Of a stretch of DNA of 64,000 nt, positions 42,461 to 51,768 are shown one piece after another. The translations under genes and the position numbers were made by a program. The first letter of the stretch is position 1; each line of letters opens with the position of its first letter. The notes beneath the pieces are model-generated. The model saw only the letters and a program-made list of their open reading frames with translations. It did not search any database and was not told the origin of the DNA. This DNA is from Brevibacterium sp. 239c (GTDB taxonomy: Bacteria; Actinomycetota; Actinomycetes; Actinomycetales; Brevibacteriaceae): assembly GCF_900169365.1 (NCBI RefSeq), contig NZ_FXZH01000006.1, positions 62,001-126,000 of the forward strand, given 5' to 3'.

Positions 42461-44044
42461 ATGCAAAATAAGTTCCCCAGGGTTCATCTGGTCACCGGTC
42501 ACTCGACTGGAAGGAAGATGGCTGGTGCCGCCGCAGCCGTCTCAGCCCTCGGGCTCGGCGCCCTTGCCGCCTGGGACGTGACCCAGAAGAAACATTCGAT
42601 TCTGCGCAACTATCCAATCGCCGGCCATGCACGGTTCCTATTGGAATCGATCCGTCCCGAGATTCAGCAGTACTTCATCGAACGCAACTGGGACGGCCGC
42701 CCGTTCAGCCGCGATACCCGTACGACGATCTACGAACGATCCAAGGGCAAGCACTCCGAGCATGCTTTCGGCACCGAGCACGACGTCAACCGCACGGGCT
42801 ATGAGGCCCTCATGCATTCCGCGGTTCCGATCACCAACTCTCCGACTCCCCCACGCGTGCGCATCGGCGGTGAGGACTGCACCCAGCCCTATGACATCTC
42901 CCTGCTCAACGTCTCGGCCATGAGCTTCGGATCACTGAGCCACAACGCGGTGCGCTCACTCAACAAGGGTGCCGCCATGGGTGGCTTCGCCCATGACACC
43001 GGAGAAGGATCCATTTCGCCCTACCACCAGGAATTCGGTGGCGATCTGATCTGGGAGATCGGCACCGGCTACTTCGGCGCCAGGACCCCCGAAGGTACTT
43101 TCGATCCGGACATCTTCGCCAAGAAGTCCCAGGATCCACAGGTCAAAATGGTCTCTCTCAAGCTCTCACAGGGCGCGAAGCCCGGCATCGGCGGTGTCCT
43201 CCCCGGCCCGAAGGTGACCGAAGAGATCGCGGAGATCCGCGGCATCCCCGTCGGCAAGACCTGTATCAGCCCACCGAACCACAGCGTGTTCTCCACACCG
43301 ATCGAACTCCTGCAGTTCATTGCGAAGATGCGTGAGCTCTCCGGCGGTAAACCTGCCGGCTTCAAGCTCTGTGTGGGCTCGCGCACCGAATTCCTCGCCA
43401 TCTGCAAGGCGATGGTCGAAAGCGGGATCACCCCCGACTTCATCATCGTCGACGGTTCCGAAGGCGGCACGGGCGCAGCACCCCTGGAGTTCGAGGACCA
43501 TGTCGGCCTGCCGCTGACGCAGGGCCTGATGATCGTGCACAACGCGCTCATGGGTTCGGGTCTACGCGACCGGATCAAGATCGGCGCATCCGGAAAGATC
43601 GCGAGCGGCTCCGACATCGTCAAACGCCTCATCCAGGGCGCGGACTTCACGAACTCCGCCCGCGCCATGATGATGGCCGTCGGCTGCATCCAGGCCCAGG
43701 CCTGCCACACGGGCAAATGTCCCGTCGGCGTGGCCACGCAGGATCCTCGCCGGGCACGTGCCATCGATGTGCCCGATAAGTCGACCCGAGTGAAGAACTA
43801 CCACGAGGGCACCGTCGCCGAGGCTGTGCGCCTGATGGCTTCGATGGGGGCAACGCACCCGGATGAGTTGGAGCCGACCATGCTGCGCCGCAATGTCTCG
43901 GCGTCCGAGTCGTGGTCCTATGCCAGACTCTACGACTGGCTCAAGCCCGGCGAACTGCTCAACGGGGCTCCCGATTCGTGGGCCGATGATTGGGCGACGG
44001 CACGCGCCGATTCCTTCGCCATTCCACACGGTCACAGCCGCTGA
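42461..44044 (+). CDS. FMN-binding glutamate synthase-family protein
   Basis: 527 aa, equivalent to the central FMN/Fe-S part of glutamate synthase large subunit, without the glutaminase and GXGXG parts. It has a membrane-like N-terminal segment (about 19-40), FMN-binding residues in a TIM barrel (SGGKPAGFKLCVG, then IIVDGSEGGTGAAP) and a 3Fe-4S cysteine set at about C409, C415 and C420. In other bacteria these are annotated as GltB2-like, and their reaction is not established. GAGGAGG precedes the ATG. No small subunit is adjacent. Confidence 0.9.
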   Translation: MQNKFPRVHLVTGHSTGRKMAGAAAAVSALGLGALAAWDVTQKKHSILRNYPIAGHARFLLESIRPEIQQYFIERNWDGRPFSRDTRTTIYERSKGKHSEHAFGTEHDVNRTGYEALMHSAVPITNSPTPPRVRIGGEDCTQPYDISLLNVSAMSFGSLSHNAVRSLNKGAAMGGFAHDTGEGSISPYHQEFGGDLIWEIGTGYFGARTPEGTFDPDIFAKKSQDPQVKMVSLKLSQGAKPGIGGVLPGPKVTEEIAEIRGIPVGKTCISPPNHSVFSTPIELLQFIAKMRELSGGKPAGFKLCVGSRTEFLAICKAMVESGITPDFIIVDGSEGGTGAAPLEFEDHVGLPLTQGLMIVHNALMGSGLRDRIKIGASGKIASGSDIVKRLIQGADFTNSARAMMMAVGCIQAQACHTGKCPVGVATQDPRRARAIDVPDKSTRVKNYHEGTVAEAVRLMASMGATHPDELEPTMLRRNVSASESWSYARLYDWLKPGELLNGAPDSWADDWATARADSFAIPHGHSR

Positions 44045-44091
44045 GACACATGAGCCACGGCCGCTGGATCGGTCGAGCCACGGCCACTGAG

Positions 44092-44135
44092 GCAGCCGAG
44101 CCGCTGCGGCTCCTGTCGCGATGCGGCTCGGCTGC
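44092..44135 (+). terminator. 13-bp hairpin between co-directional genes
   Basis: Arms 44092-44104 and 44123-44135 pair perfectly over 13 bp with an 18-base loop, followed by an AT-rich ATTCAAC. It lies between the glutamate synthase-like gene and the dienelactone hydrolase-like gene, and so probably separates two transcription units. Confidence 0.55.
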
Positions 44136-44162
44136 ATTCAACTGACGAAACAGGAGACAGCC

Positions 44163-44732
44163 ATGACAACCCTCGTTCTGCTCCATTCCGCACTGGGCAA
44201 GACTCCCGGTATGGAAGCCATCGCCGGTCGCTACACCGCCGCCGGGCACACCGTCGTCACCCCCGACTTCTACGAAGGACGGACGTTCACCACCGCCGAG
44301 GCGGGGGTCGGTCACTCACAGGAGGTCGGGTTCTCGCAGCTCGTCGACCGGGTTGCCGCGGCATGTGCTGATCTGCCGGATGAGATCGTCTTCGCCGGTC
44401 TCTCACTCGGGGCCGGCATCGCCCAGCAGATGGGCAAGAACGATTCGCGTGCACGCGGTGCGCTCCTCTTCCACGGCGGCGGCTTCCCCAAGCCGACTCG
44501 GTGGCAGGGGAATGTGCCCGTCCAGATCCACTTCTCCGTCGATGATGAGTGGAGAGACTCAGGTGCGCCGCAGACTCTGATGGAGTCGGCCGCGCGAGCG
44601 GGAGCACGGGCGGAGTATTTCCTCTACCCCGGCGGGAGCCATCTGTTCAGCGACCCACTGGTCGATGACTACCGTGAGGACAGCGCACAGCTGCTCCTCG
44701 ACCGCAGTCTGGCGTTCCTCGACCGAGTGTGA
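44163..44732 (+). CDS. Dienelactone hydrolase family protein
   Basis: 189 aa alpha/beta hydrolase. The strand-turn VLLHSALGKTPG forms the oxyanion-side loop near 5-16. The nucleophile elbow is AGLSLGAG (Ser, where classical dienelactone hydrolase has Cys) near 78-85. The acid Asp lies near SVDDEWRD, and His in GGSHLFSD near 162-169. It probably hydrolyses a small ester or lactone. CAGGAG precedes the ATG at 44163. Its stop lies 12 bases from that of the convergent SDR. Confidence 0.86.
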   Translation: MTTLVLLHSALGKTPGMEAIAGRYTAAGHTVVTPDFYEGRTFTTAEAGVGHSQEVGFSQLVDRVAAACADLPDEIVFAGLSLGAGIAQQMGKNDSRARGALLFHGGGFPKPTRWQGNVPVQIHFSVDDEWRDSGAPQTLMESAARAGARAEYFLYPGGSHLFSDPLVDDYREDSAQLLLDRSLAFLDRV

Positions 44733-44743
44733 CCCCAGTCGCC

Positions 44744-45547
44744 TCAGCCCATCACCAGACCGTTGTCGACGACGAGGTTCTGTCCCGTCACCGCCCGCGA
44801 AGCCGGGGATGCGAAGAACACCACCGCCGAGGCGAATTCCTCCGGAGTTGTCACGTGGCCCAGCGGAGTCTGCGCCGCAATCTGGTCGAAGACCTCTTCC
44901 GGAGTCGCCGAGGAGGCATCGGTCGTGCGCAGCAGCCCACCGGAGACCATGTTGACTCTGACTCCCGAGGGTCCGAGGTCCTTGGCGAAGGTCCTGGTCA
45001 GCGACAGCAGAGCGGCTTTGGCCGCGGTGTAGTCGTGGTAGGGCACGACGGGGTTCTGCACGAGGTTGGACCCGATGTTGATGACGCGTCCCGATCCGAT
45101 CTCGCGGAATCCACTCATCGCTGCCTGCACGGTGTTGAGCGCGGCCCCGACGGCTCCACGGAACTGGTCGGTGAAATCGGAGAAGTCGATTTCGTCTGCC
45201 GGCTGCCGCTCCTCTCCGTTGAAGGAGAAGTCGACGAGAGCATTGTTGACCACCGTCGACACAGGAGCGCCGAATTCGGCGTGCGCGGCGGCGAACAGGG
45301 CGTCGACGGCGCGTGAGTCGGTGACATCGGCCTCGATCGCCACTGCACGCCCACCGCGAGCACGGACCGCCTCGGCGAGTTCCTCGGCTGCTTCAGCGGA
45401 GTAGCGGTAGTTGATGACGAGCGCTGACTGCTCATGTGCGAAGGCCTTCGCGATCGATGATCCCACTCCGCGTCCGGCACCTGTGACAAGGACGATCTGC
45501 TGGTCAAGGGGCATGGCCGCTGTTGTGAATGCCTGGGCGTTGCTCAT
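44744..45547 (-). CDS. SDR oxidoreductase, FabG-like
   Basis: 267 aa classical SDR with TGAGRGVG near 21-28, NNALVD (variant of NNAG) near 100, catalytic Ser in INIGSN, and YTAAK at about 175-179. The C-terminal end SRAVTGQNLVVDNGLVMG matches 3-oxoacyl-ACP reductases that use a glycine-rich end. Likely NAD(P)H-dependent reduction of a beta-keto group. AAGGAG lies before the ATG. The substrate is unproven. Confidence 0.87.
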   Translation of the reverse strand: MSNAQAFTTAAMPLDQQIVLVTGAGRGVGSSIAKAFAHEQSALVINYRYSAEAAEELAEAVRARGGRAVAIEADVTDSRAVDALFAAAHAEFGAPVSTVVNNALVDFSFNGEERQPADEIDFSDFTDQFRGAVGAALNTVQAAMSGFREIGSGRVINIGSNLVQNPVVPYHDYTAAKAALLSLTRTFAKDLGPSGVRVNMVSGGLLRTTDASSATPEEVFDQIAAQTPLGHVTTPEEFASAVVFFASPASRAVTGQNLVVDNGLVMG

Positions 45548-45714
45548 CGCGATTCTCCTTCGAATGCTGGGCGGACCCCACTGCTTGAGAGCTCGGGTCA
45601 GGTCGTGATCTCACCCTACAGTCGCGGCACGACATCTGTGTGAACGTGATTACCGCTCCGTTCCTCCATAGACTGAGCACACGACCATCATTGTCCATCC
45701 CCAGGAAGTCCCTC

Positions 45715-46800
45715 ATGAGCGAGCTCGGCGCCAGCATCTCAATCGGAGTCCTCGCGGCACTCGTCGTCCTCATCGTCTACCTCATCGCGTCTCGGATCGG
45801 CAGATGGCAGCCGGCTCCGCAGCGTCGACCCCAGGCCGGACAGGCGCCACAGCAGCAGGGCTACGGCCCGGGCGGCTACGGTCAGCCGGGCTATGGCCAG
45901 CAGGGCACCGGCCCGGGGGCTCGACCGCGAGGCGGCTCTTACGACCCGTCGACTCGGGCGTACAACCAGTCGACGCAGGCCTATGATCAGCCCAACCGCT
46001 TCTACGGCATACCCGAGGACGAGACCCGCGTGCTGCCCGCGACCGGAGCCGACACCGATACGCGTGCCACGAAAGCAGAACTGCGGGACAATATCGGGCA
46101 GTCGGGGCAGATGGTCGAAGCGAACCGTCGCGCGGCCACCTCTTCGAACGGTGACACGCTGGCGGTGTTCACCTATATCTTCGGCGCCGCCCTCATCGCC
46201 GTCATCGCGTTCGTGTTCTTCAACAATCTGCTCCTTCCCGCCACGGTCGGCGCCCTGGCCGGCGCCATCATCTGCGTGGCGTTGGCGTCGACCTACACGC
46301 TGAAGTCCCTCGAATTCTGGCCCGACAATTCGACGATCACGATCATCAACCTCCTCGTGGCCCTGGCCGCCGCTGTCGCCATGTTCATCGGCGCAGAGCG
46401 GACCGAACGCGACGGCTTCACTCTGGGCCGCATCACCGATTCCTTCGACGCGCTGCCCTTCAGCGAAGGGTTCACCGGCTTCGCCACTGCCATCGCCGAC
46501 CGCGTCGTCGACTTCTTCCGCGAATTCGGGTTCATGGGCTTCATCTTCCTGCTCCTCATGGGCATCGGCTGCATCATCGTCTTCACACTGGCGGCGAAGT
46601 CCCTCATCGACGTCATGGACTGGCGCATCTTCGTCCAGTTCGGACGCTTCGTCACCGACCGTCCTATGTCCCATTCGCGGGCCGTTCGCTTCCAGTCCTC
46701 GAAGGTTTCGCACACGGTGACGTCGATCATCTTGGCCGGGATCGCGGTCCTCTGCGCGACCGGAATGGCCTACGACGGTTTCACCTGGTTCACTCGTTAA
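45715..46800 (+). CDS. Unrecognised membrane protein with Gly/Gln/Tyr-rich segment
   Basis: 361 aa. One membrane segment lies near 9-28. It is followed by a Pro/Gln/Gly/Tyr repeat region of about 45 residues (GYGPGGYGQPGYGQQ-like) and an acidic linker, then five membrane segments at about 148-168, 172-192, 205-225, 280-305 and 335-355. No known domain is recognised. AGGAAG precedes the ATG at 45715. It lies 125 bases upstream of oleA and could belong to the same unit or have its own promoter; a TATAAG box is seen in the gap at 46822. Confidence 0.7.
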   Translation: MSELGASISIGVLAALVVLIVYLIASRIGRWQPAPQRRPQAGQAPQQQGYGPGGYGQPGYGQQGTGPGARPRGGSYDPSTRAYNQSTQAYDQPNRFYGIPEDETRVLPATGADTDTRATKAELRDNIGQSGQMVEANRRAATSSNGDTLAVFTYIFGAALIAVIAFVFFNNLLLPATVGALAGAIICVALASTYTLKSLEFWPDNSTITIINLLVALAAAVAMFIGAERTERDGFTLGRITDSFDALPFSEGFTGFATAIADRVVDFFREFGFMGFIFLLLMGIGCIIVFTLAAKSLIDVMDWRIFVQFGRFVTDRPMSHSRAVRFQSSKVSHTVTSIILAGIAVLCATGMAYDGFTWFTR

Positions 46801-46925
46801 GTAACTATTCAGCCTGAGGGATATAAGATAGTCTCCGGACTTCCTCCGTCGTGGCACGCCTCAAAGGTGCGTCGCATCGGCCCTCAGCAGACGACGCACA
46901 ACCCGCAAAGGGATGAGAACCTCAA

Positions 46926-47954
46926 TTGGCGAATGGCAACGCAACATTCCGGCACTCGAACGTGGCGCTTCTCGGCCTGACCGAGATCCTCGCCCCGAAC
47001 GAAGTGACCTCTCAAGAATTCGACGAGCGCCTCGCCGATACCCTGTCCACCCTCAACCTGCCCACTGGACTCCTCCAGCGTGTCGCCGGTGTCTATGCCC
47101 GGCGCAACTGGGATCAGCCGAGTCAGTTCGCCGACGGTGCGATCGCCGCAGGTAAGAAGGCCCTGGAAGAGTCGGGGGTCTCCCCCGACTCCATCGGACT
47201 GATGGTCAACACCTCTGTCACGCGTGAACACCTAGAGCCCTCCGTAGCCGTCGGCGTTCACGCCGGAATCGGTCTTGGTTCTCAGGCGATGAACTTCGAC
47301 ATCGCCAACGCCTGCCTCGGGTTCGTCAACGGCATGACCCTGGCCGCGAGCATGATCGACGCGGGGCAGATCGAATACGCCCTCGTCGTCGCTGGCGAAG
47401 ACGCCTCCCGAGTCCAGGAGGCTACCCTGCGACGGCTCACCCGAGAGGGCATCAGCCGTGAGGAATACCTCAACGAGTTCGCTTCCCTCACACTGGGATC
47501 CGGCGCCTCCGCCGCGGTCCTGGGACCGGCGGACAAACACCCGGAAGGCCACCGCATCCTCGGCGGCATCACCCGCGCCGCGACCCAGCATCACGCACTG
47601 TGCGTGGGCGATCATAACGGCATGTTCACCGACACCAAGGGTCTGCTGGCCGGTGGTATGGAACTCGTCGTCGCCGCGTGGGAGGAAGCCCATGAGGACG
47701 GCTGGAACTGGCGCGAGATGGATCGCTACGTCATGCATCAGGTCTCCGACGTACACGTGAACTCGATCAAGAAGGCCGCGAATCTCGACTCCGAGCGAAT
47801 TCCGGTCACCTATCCCGAATTGGGCAATGTGGGACCGGCATCCCTGCCGATCACGCTCGCCCGTGAGGCATCAAGCCTCAAACCCGGCGATCGGATCCTG
47901 TGTATGGGAGTCGGATCCGGGCTCAACACCGCAATGACCGAAATCGAGTGGTAG
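46926..47954 (+). CDS. oleA: OleA, acyl-CoA condensing thiolase-fold enzyme
   Basis: 342 aa. It condenses two fatty acyl-CoAs head to head to a beta-keto acid, the first step of long-chain olefin synthesis. The catalytic Cys130 lies in DIANACLGFVNG; Glu104 in TREHLEPSV is 26 residues before it, the same spacing as Glu117 and Cys143 in Xanthomonas OleA. His271 (YVMHQVSDVHV) and Asn301 (NVGPASLPIT) complete the thiolase set. The Glu and the oleBC and oleD neighbours separate it from FabH. Start is TTG 46926 after AAAGGGATGAG. The oleBC gene starts eight bases after its stop. Confidence 0.93.
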   Translation: MANGNATFRHSNVALLGLTEILAPNEVTSQEFDERLADTLSTLNLPTGLLQRVAGVYARRNWDQPSQFADGAIAAGKKALEESGVSPDSIGLMVNTSVTREHLEPSVAVGVHAGIGLGSQAMNFDIANACLGFVNGMTLAASMIDAGQIEYALVVAGEDASRVQEATLRRLTREGISREEYLNEFASLTLGSGASAAVLGPADKHPEGHRILGGITRAATQHHALCVGDHNGMFTDTKGLLAGGMELVVAAWEEAHEDGWNWREMDRYVMHQVSDVHVNSIKKAANLDSERIPVTYPELGNVGPASLPITLAREASSLKPGDRILCMGVGSGLNTAMTEIEW

Positions 47955-47961
47955 AGGTTCA

Positions 47962-50736
47962 ATGAGATTTCCTGCACGGCCGGCTCAGGCTCCCCCGAAG
48001 CTGCCCGAGTGGGACCCCGCCTGGTCCCGAATCGTCGAGGCCACGACACCCGCGGGACCGCATTCCTTCCACGTCCTCGACACCATTGAGGTACTCCGTG
48101 CCGAAGGGCTCGAACCGAGCGGCACGATCCTTGCCCTGCACGGCAACCCGACCTGGTCGTACCTGTGGCGACACCTTGCCCAGGCGACCGTGGACACGGC
48201 TCGCGCCGGCGGTCGCGTGTGGCGGCTCATCGCCCCCGATCAGCTCGACATGGGCTACTCCGAACGATTGGCCCATGAGTCGCTGCCGACTCCCCACGGC
48301 GCCGAGGTGCGCCGCATGTCCCAGCGCATCGACGACTTCGACGCCGTCGTCACGCCCCTCCTCGCCGAGGCAGCCGGCAGTGCCGCACCCACAGACAGCG
48401 CCGCGTCCTCCGATCATCCGATCGTGACGATCGGACATGACTGGGGCGGCGTCCTGTCCCTGGGATGGGCGGCACGCAACACCGACCTCGTCTCCGCTTC
48501 GATCAGCCTCAACACGGCCGTCCGCCAACCTGAGGATGCGCCGATCCCTGCACCGCTGCGAGCCACACTGGCCGGGCCCATGCTCCCGACTGCCACCGTG
48601 GTCACGGACGGATTCCTGCGGGTGACGATGAGCCTCGGCGATCTCGATCCCGAGATCAAGGACGCCTTCCGGTCCCCGTATGAGAATTCTTCCCGACGCC
48701 ACGGGATCGGCGGCTTCGTCGCCGACATCCCCGTCGATGAGAACCACCCGTCCTATTCCGAGCTGCAGCGTGTGGGCGCCGATATCGCGGCCTTCGATCA
48801 TCCTGCGCTCCTCGTGTGGGGACCGAAGGACCCGGTCTTCCTGGAACGCTATCTGCGTGACCTGCGTCAGCGTCTGTCCCAGGCCGATGTGCACCGCTTC
48901 GAGCTGGGCTCACACCTGGTCAGCGAGGACTACGATGTGGCCGGTGTCGTCACTGACTGGCTGCGGACACAGTTCCCTGCTCGCGGTGCTGGAGCCGACG
49001 CCGCTTCGGATTCATCGGCCGCAGACAACGAGGCCACAGCAAAGCGCGCACCCGCTTCGAAGGACGAGTCTGCCGCGGCCCCTGCGCGCGGGGTGACCGC
49101 GATCCTCGACGCACGCCACGATGACGAATCGATCGCCTCGGTGGACTTCGCCCAGAACCCGGCGCAGCAGATCACCTGGCGCCACCTCTGGCATGTGACG
49201 ACGAGCATCGCCAACGGACTGCTCGAACTCGGCGTGCGCCCCGGCGATCGCGTCTCCATGCTCGTCCCGCCCGGCAACAACCTCACCGCAGCCCTTTACG
49301 CCTGTCTGAAGATCGGCGCGGTCGCCGTCGTCGCCGACGCCGGTCTGGGACCGAAGGGCATGACCCGGGCGACCACCTCGGCGGATCCGCAGTGGATCAT
49401 CGGAGAGCTGCCGGGACTCGGTCTCGCCCGTGCCTTCAACTGGCCCGGCCGCCGCATCTCGGTGTCCCCTCTGGGCACGGTGGCGGCCAAGCTGTTCAAG
49501 GTCGAGACCAGCCTGACCGCGCTCTCGCGCACCACCCACCACGCGCAGCTGCCCCTCCCGGCAGCCACCGACGATGCGGCGATCCTCTTCACCTCCGGGT
49601 CGACGGGACCGGCCAAGGGTGTGCGCTACACCCACGGCGACATCTCCGCACTCGCGGCGGTGCTGACCCGAGTCTTCGACGTGCGCGAAGGCACCGGCCT
49701 GGTCGCCGGCTTCCCACCTTTCGCCCTTCTGGGACCGGCCATCGGAGCCACCTCGGTGACTCCGGACATGTCCGTGACCAAACCGAAGACGCTGACCGCC
49801 GGCGCCATCTCCGATGCGATCATCGCCGGTCATTCGACCATGGTCTTCGCCTCCCCTGCCGCGTACAAGAACGTCGCGGCCACTGCTGCTGAGCTGGATG
49901 AGGAGCAGAAGGCCGCGTGCGCACGGGTCGAACTTGTGCTCTCCGCAGGGGCGCCCGTGCCTATGGAGCTGATGGATTCCATCGCCGAGGTGTTCCCGAA
50001 CGCGAGCATCCATTCGCCGTATGGGATGACCGAGGGCCTCTTGCTCACCGACATCGACCGTGCCGGTGTGGCCGCCGCCGATGCCACATCCAACCTCGGC
50101 GTGTGCGTGGGCCGCCCCATCGACGGCGTCGAATTGGCATTGGCACCGATTGATGACACCGGTGCGTCCGCAGACGTACTGGAACAGGGCAGCGCTGCGC
50201 AGGGCCGTTTGGGTGAATTCGTCGTCAGCGCCGCCCACATCAAGTCCGGCTACGACAACCTCTGGGCCACCACGGCTGACTCGGCTCGCGATGACCTCGA
50301 CGGTCGGACCTGGCACCGGACGAACGACATCGGCCATATCGATGCCGAGGGACGAGTCTGGCTCGAAGGCCGTCTGCAGCATGTGGTCACCACACCTCTC
50401 GGACCGGTGGGACCTGGCGGTCTCGAGGCGCTCATCGATTCCGATGCGCAGGTCAGCCGCTCGTCGATCGTGGGCATCGGCCCGGCGGGAACACAGTCGC
50501 TGGTGGCCGTCCTCGACGCTGAAGGAACCGATCTCGCGCCAGGTCTGGCTCCGTTGGACCTGACGTCTCGGCTGCGTGAGCTGGTTGCAGAGGTCGTGGG
50601 GCACGACCTCACCGCTGTCCTCGTCGCTCCCACGTTCCCGACCGACATCCGCCACAATTCGAAGATCGACCGATCCCGCCTGGCCAATTGGGCCGATCAT
50701 GTCCTGTCCGGCGGTTCGGTGCGCACCAAGGTCTGA
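47962..50736 (+). CDS. oleBC: OleBC fusion: beta-lactone decarboxylase and beta-lactone synthetase
   Basis: 924 aa bifunctional protein. OleB is the N-terminal alpha/beta hydrolase (about 1-335), with LHGNPTWSYLW near 59-69, the nucleophile Asp160 in GHDWGG and His318 in GSHLVSED. OleC is the C-terminal adenylate-forming domain (about 378-924), with the P-loop FTSGSTGPAKGV near 543-554 and the acyl-AMP motifs. An Ala/Asp/Ser-rich linker (about 341-375) separates them. OleC makes a beta-lactone from the beta-hydroxy acid; OleB removes CO2 to give the cis-olefin. In several Actinobacteria the two are fused, as here. Without context the OleB half would be mislabelled haloalkane dehalogenase. Confidence 0.93.
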   Translation: MRFPARPAQAPPKLPEWDPAWSRIVEATTPAGPHSFHVLDTIEVLRAEGLEPSGTILALHGNPTWSYLWRHLAQATVDTARAGGRVWRLIAPDQLDMGYSERLAHESLPTPHGAEVRRMSQRIDDFDAVVTPLLAEAAGSAAPTDSAASSDHPIVTIGHDWGGVLSLGWAARNTDLVSASISLNTAVRQPEDAPIPAPLRATLAGPMLPTATVVTDGFLRVTMSLGDLDPEIKDAFRSPYENSSRRHGIGGFVADIPVDENHPSYSELQRVGADIAAFDHPALLVWGPKDPVFLERYLRDLRQRLSQADVHRFELGSHLVSEDYDVAGVVTDWLRTQFPARGAGADAASDSSAADNEATAKRAPASKDESAAAPARGVTAILDARHDDESIASVDFAQNPAQQITWRHLWHVTTSIANGLLELGVRPGDRVSMLVPPGNNLTAALYACLKIGAVAVVADAGLGPKGMTRATTSADPQWIIGELPGLGLARAFNWPGRRISVSPLGTVAAKLFKVETSLTALSRTTHHAQLPLPAATDDAAILFTSGSTGPAKGVRYTHGDISALAAVLTRVFDVREGTGLVAGFPPFALLGPAIGATSVTPDMSVTKPKTLTAGAISDAIIAGHSTMVFASPAAYKNVAATAAELDEEQKAACARVELVLSAGAPVPMELMDSIAEVFPNASIHSPYGMTEGLLLTDIDRAGVAAADATSNLGVCVGRPIDGVELALAPIDDTGASADVLEQGSAAQGRLGEFVVSAAHIKSGYDNLWATTADSARDDLDGRTWHRTNDIGHIDAEGRVWLEGRLQHVVTTPLGPVGPGGLEALIDSDAQVSRSSIVGIGPAGTQSLVAVLDAEGTDLAPGLAPLDLTSRLRELVAEVVGHDLTAVLVAPTFPTDIRHNSKIDRSRLANWADHVLSGGSVRTKV

Positions 50737-50760
50737 ATCTCGCCCGTCTGAGGAGTCCAT

Positions 50761-51729
50761 ATGAAGATCACAGTCACCGGAGCCTCCGGGCTCCTGGGTT
50801 CGTCCGTCGCTCGTGCGCTTGTGACAGGAGGCCACGAGGTCACGACTCTGCAGCGTCGCCCCTCCTCTGTGTCGGGCGCCCACGACGTCATCGGGTCGGT
50901 TACCGACCCGAGCAGTATGGCTCAGGCCCTCACCGGCGCCGAGGCTGTTGTGCACTTGGCGGCGAAGGTGTCCATGATGGGCGACCCCAGTGAGTTCGAG
51001 GCCGTGAACATCGGCGGCACCCGCACTCTCGTCGATGCCGCTCAGGCGGCTGGCGTGAAGCGAATGGTGCACATCTCGTCGCCGTCGGTGGCCCATACCG
51101 GTGACTCGATCATCGGCGAAGGTGCCGGTCCTGCCTCCCCCGATCTGGCACGTGGTGAGTACGCGCGGACCAAGGCCGCCGGTGAACTCATTGCTCTGGA
51201 AGCCGATTCAACAGACTTCAAGGTCCTCGTCCTGCGCCCGCACCTCATGTGGGGTCCTGGTGACACGCAGCTGACGGAGCGCGTCATCGATCGCGCTCGT
51301 GCCGGCCGAATGCCGGTGCTCGGGTCAGGGGCCCCGCTCGTCGATGCCCTGTTCGTCGACAATGCGGTCGAGGCGATCGTTGCCGCCGTTGATGCCGTGG
51401 CCACCACGCACGGCGAGTCGTTGGTGGTCACAAACGGTCAGCCGCGCCCCATCGGGGAACTCATGTCACGGATCGCGATCGCCGGTGGCGCTCACGCGCC
51501 GAAGATGCGCATCCCCGTGGGCCCCGCGCTGGTGGCCGGTTCGGTCGTGGAGAAGGTATGGGATCTGGGCGAGCATGATGATGAACCGCCCCTGACGAAG
51601 TTCTTGGCGGAGCAGCTCTCAACGGCGCACTGGTTCGACCAGCGCCGCACCTACGAGGTTCTTGGGTGGAAGCCGCGGGTCAGCATCGAAGAGGGGCTTG
51701 AACTCCTCGCCGCTCACTACACGCAGTAG
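50761..51729 (+). CDS. oleD: OleD, NADPH-dependent 2-alkyl-3-oxoalkanoate reductase
   Basis: 322 aa extended SDR that reduces the OleA beta-keto acid to the beta-hydroxy acid used by OleC. TGASGLLG at 6-13 is the cofactor loop, HISSPS near 104-109 holds the catalytic Ser, and YARTK has Tyr134 and Lys138. AGGAG precedes the ATG; the gap after oleBC is 24 bases. The order oleA-oleBC-oleD is the compact actinobacterial form of the pathway. The SDR family alone would not tell OleD from other epimerases, so the call rests on context. Confidence 0.9.
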   Translation: MKITVTGASGLLGSSVARALVTGGHEVTTLQRRPSSVSGAHDVIGSVTDPSSMAQALTGAEAVVHLAAKVSMMGDPSEFEAVNIGGTRTLVDAAQAAGVKRMVHISSPSVAHTGDSIIGEGAGPASPDLARGEYARTKAAGELIALEADSTDFKVLVLRPHLMWGPGDTQLTERVIDRARAGRMPVLGSGAPLVDALFVDNAVEAIVAAVDAVATTHGESLVVTNGQPRPIGELMSRIAIAGGAHAPKMRIPVGPALVAGSVVEKVWDLGEHDDEPPLTKFLAEQLSTAHWFDQRRTYEVLGWKPRVSIEEGLELLAAHYTQ

Positions 51730-51768
51730 GGTCGCTCAGCGCTATCGGCGCTCAGCGCGTCGGATTGG

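Noticed and set aside
46926..47954. Reading oleA as FabH of fatty acid synthesis
   Set aside because: The extra Glu 26 residues before the catalytic Cys and the ole neighbours fit OleA; no fab genes are nearby.
47962..48960. Reading the first third of oleBC as a haloalkane dehalogenase
   Set aside because: The fold and catalytic Asp are shared, but fusion to an OleC domain and the neighbours oleA and oleD make the lactone decarboxylase OleB the better call.
49012..51096. A 694-codon open frame on the minus strand across oleBC and oleD
   Set aside because: It runs antisense to two clear enzymes and has biased composition without motifs.
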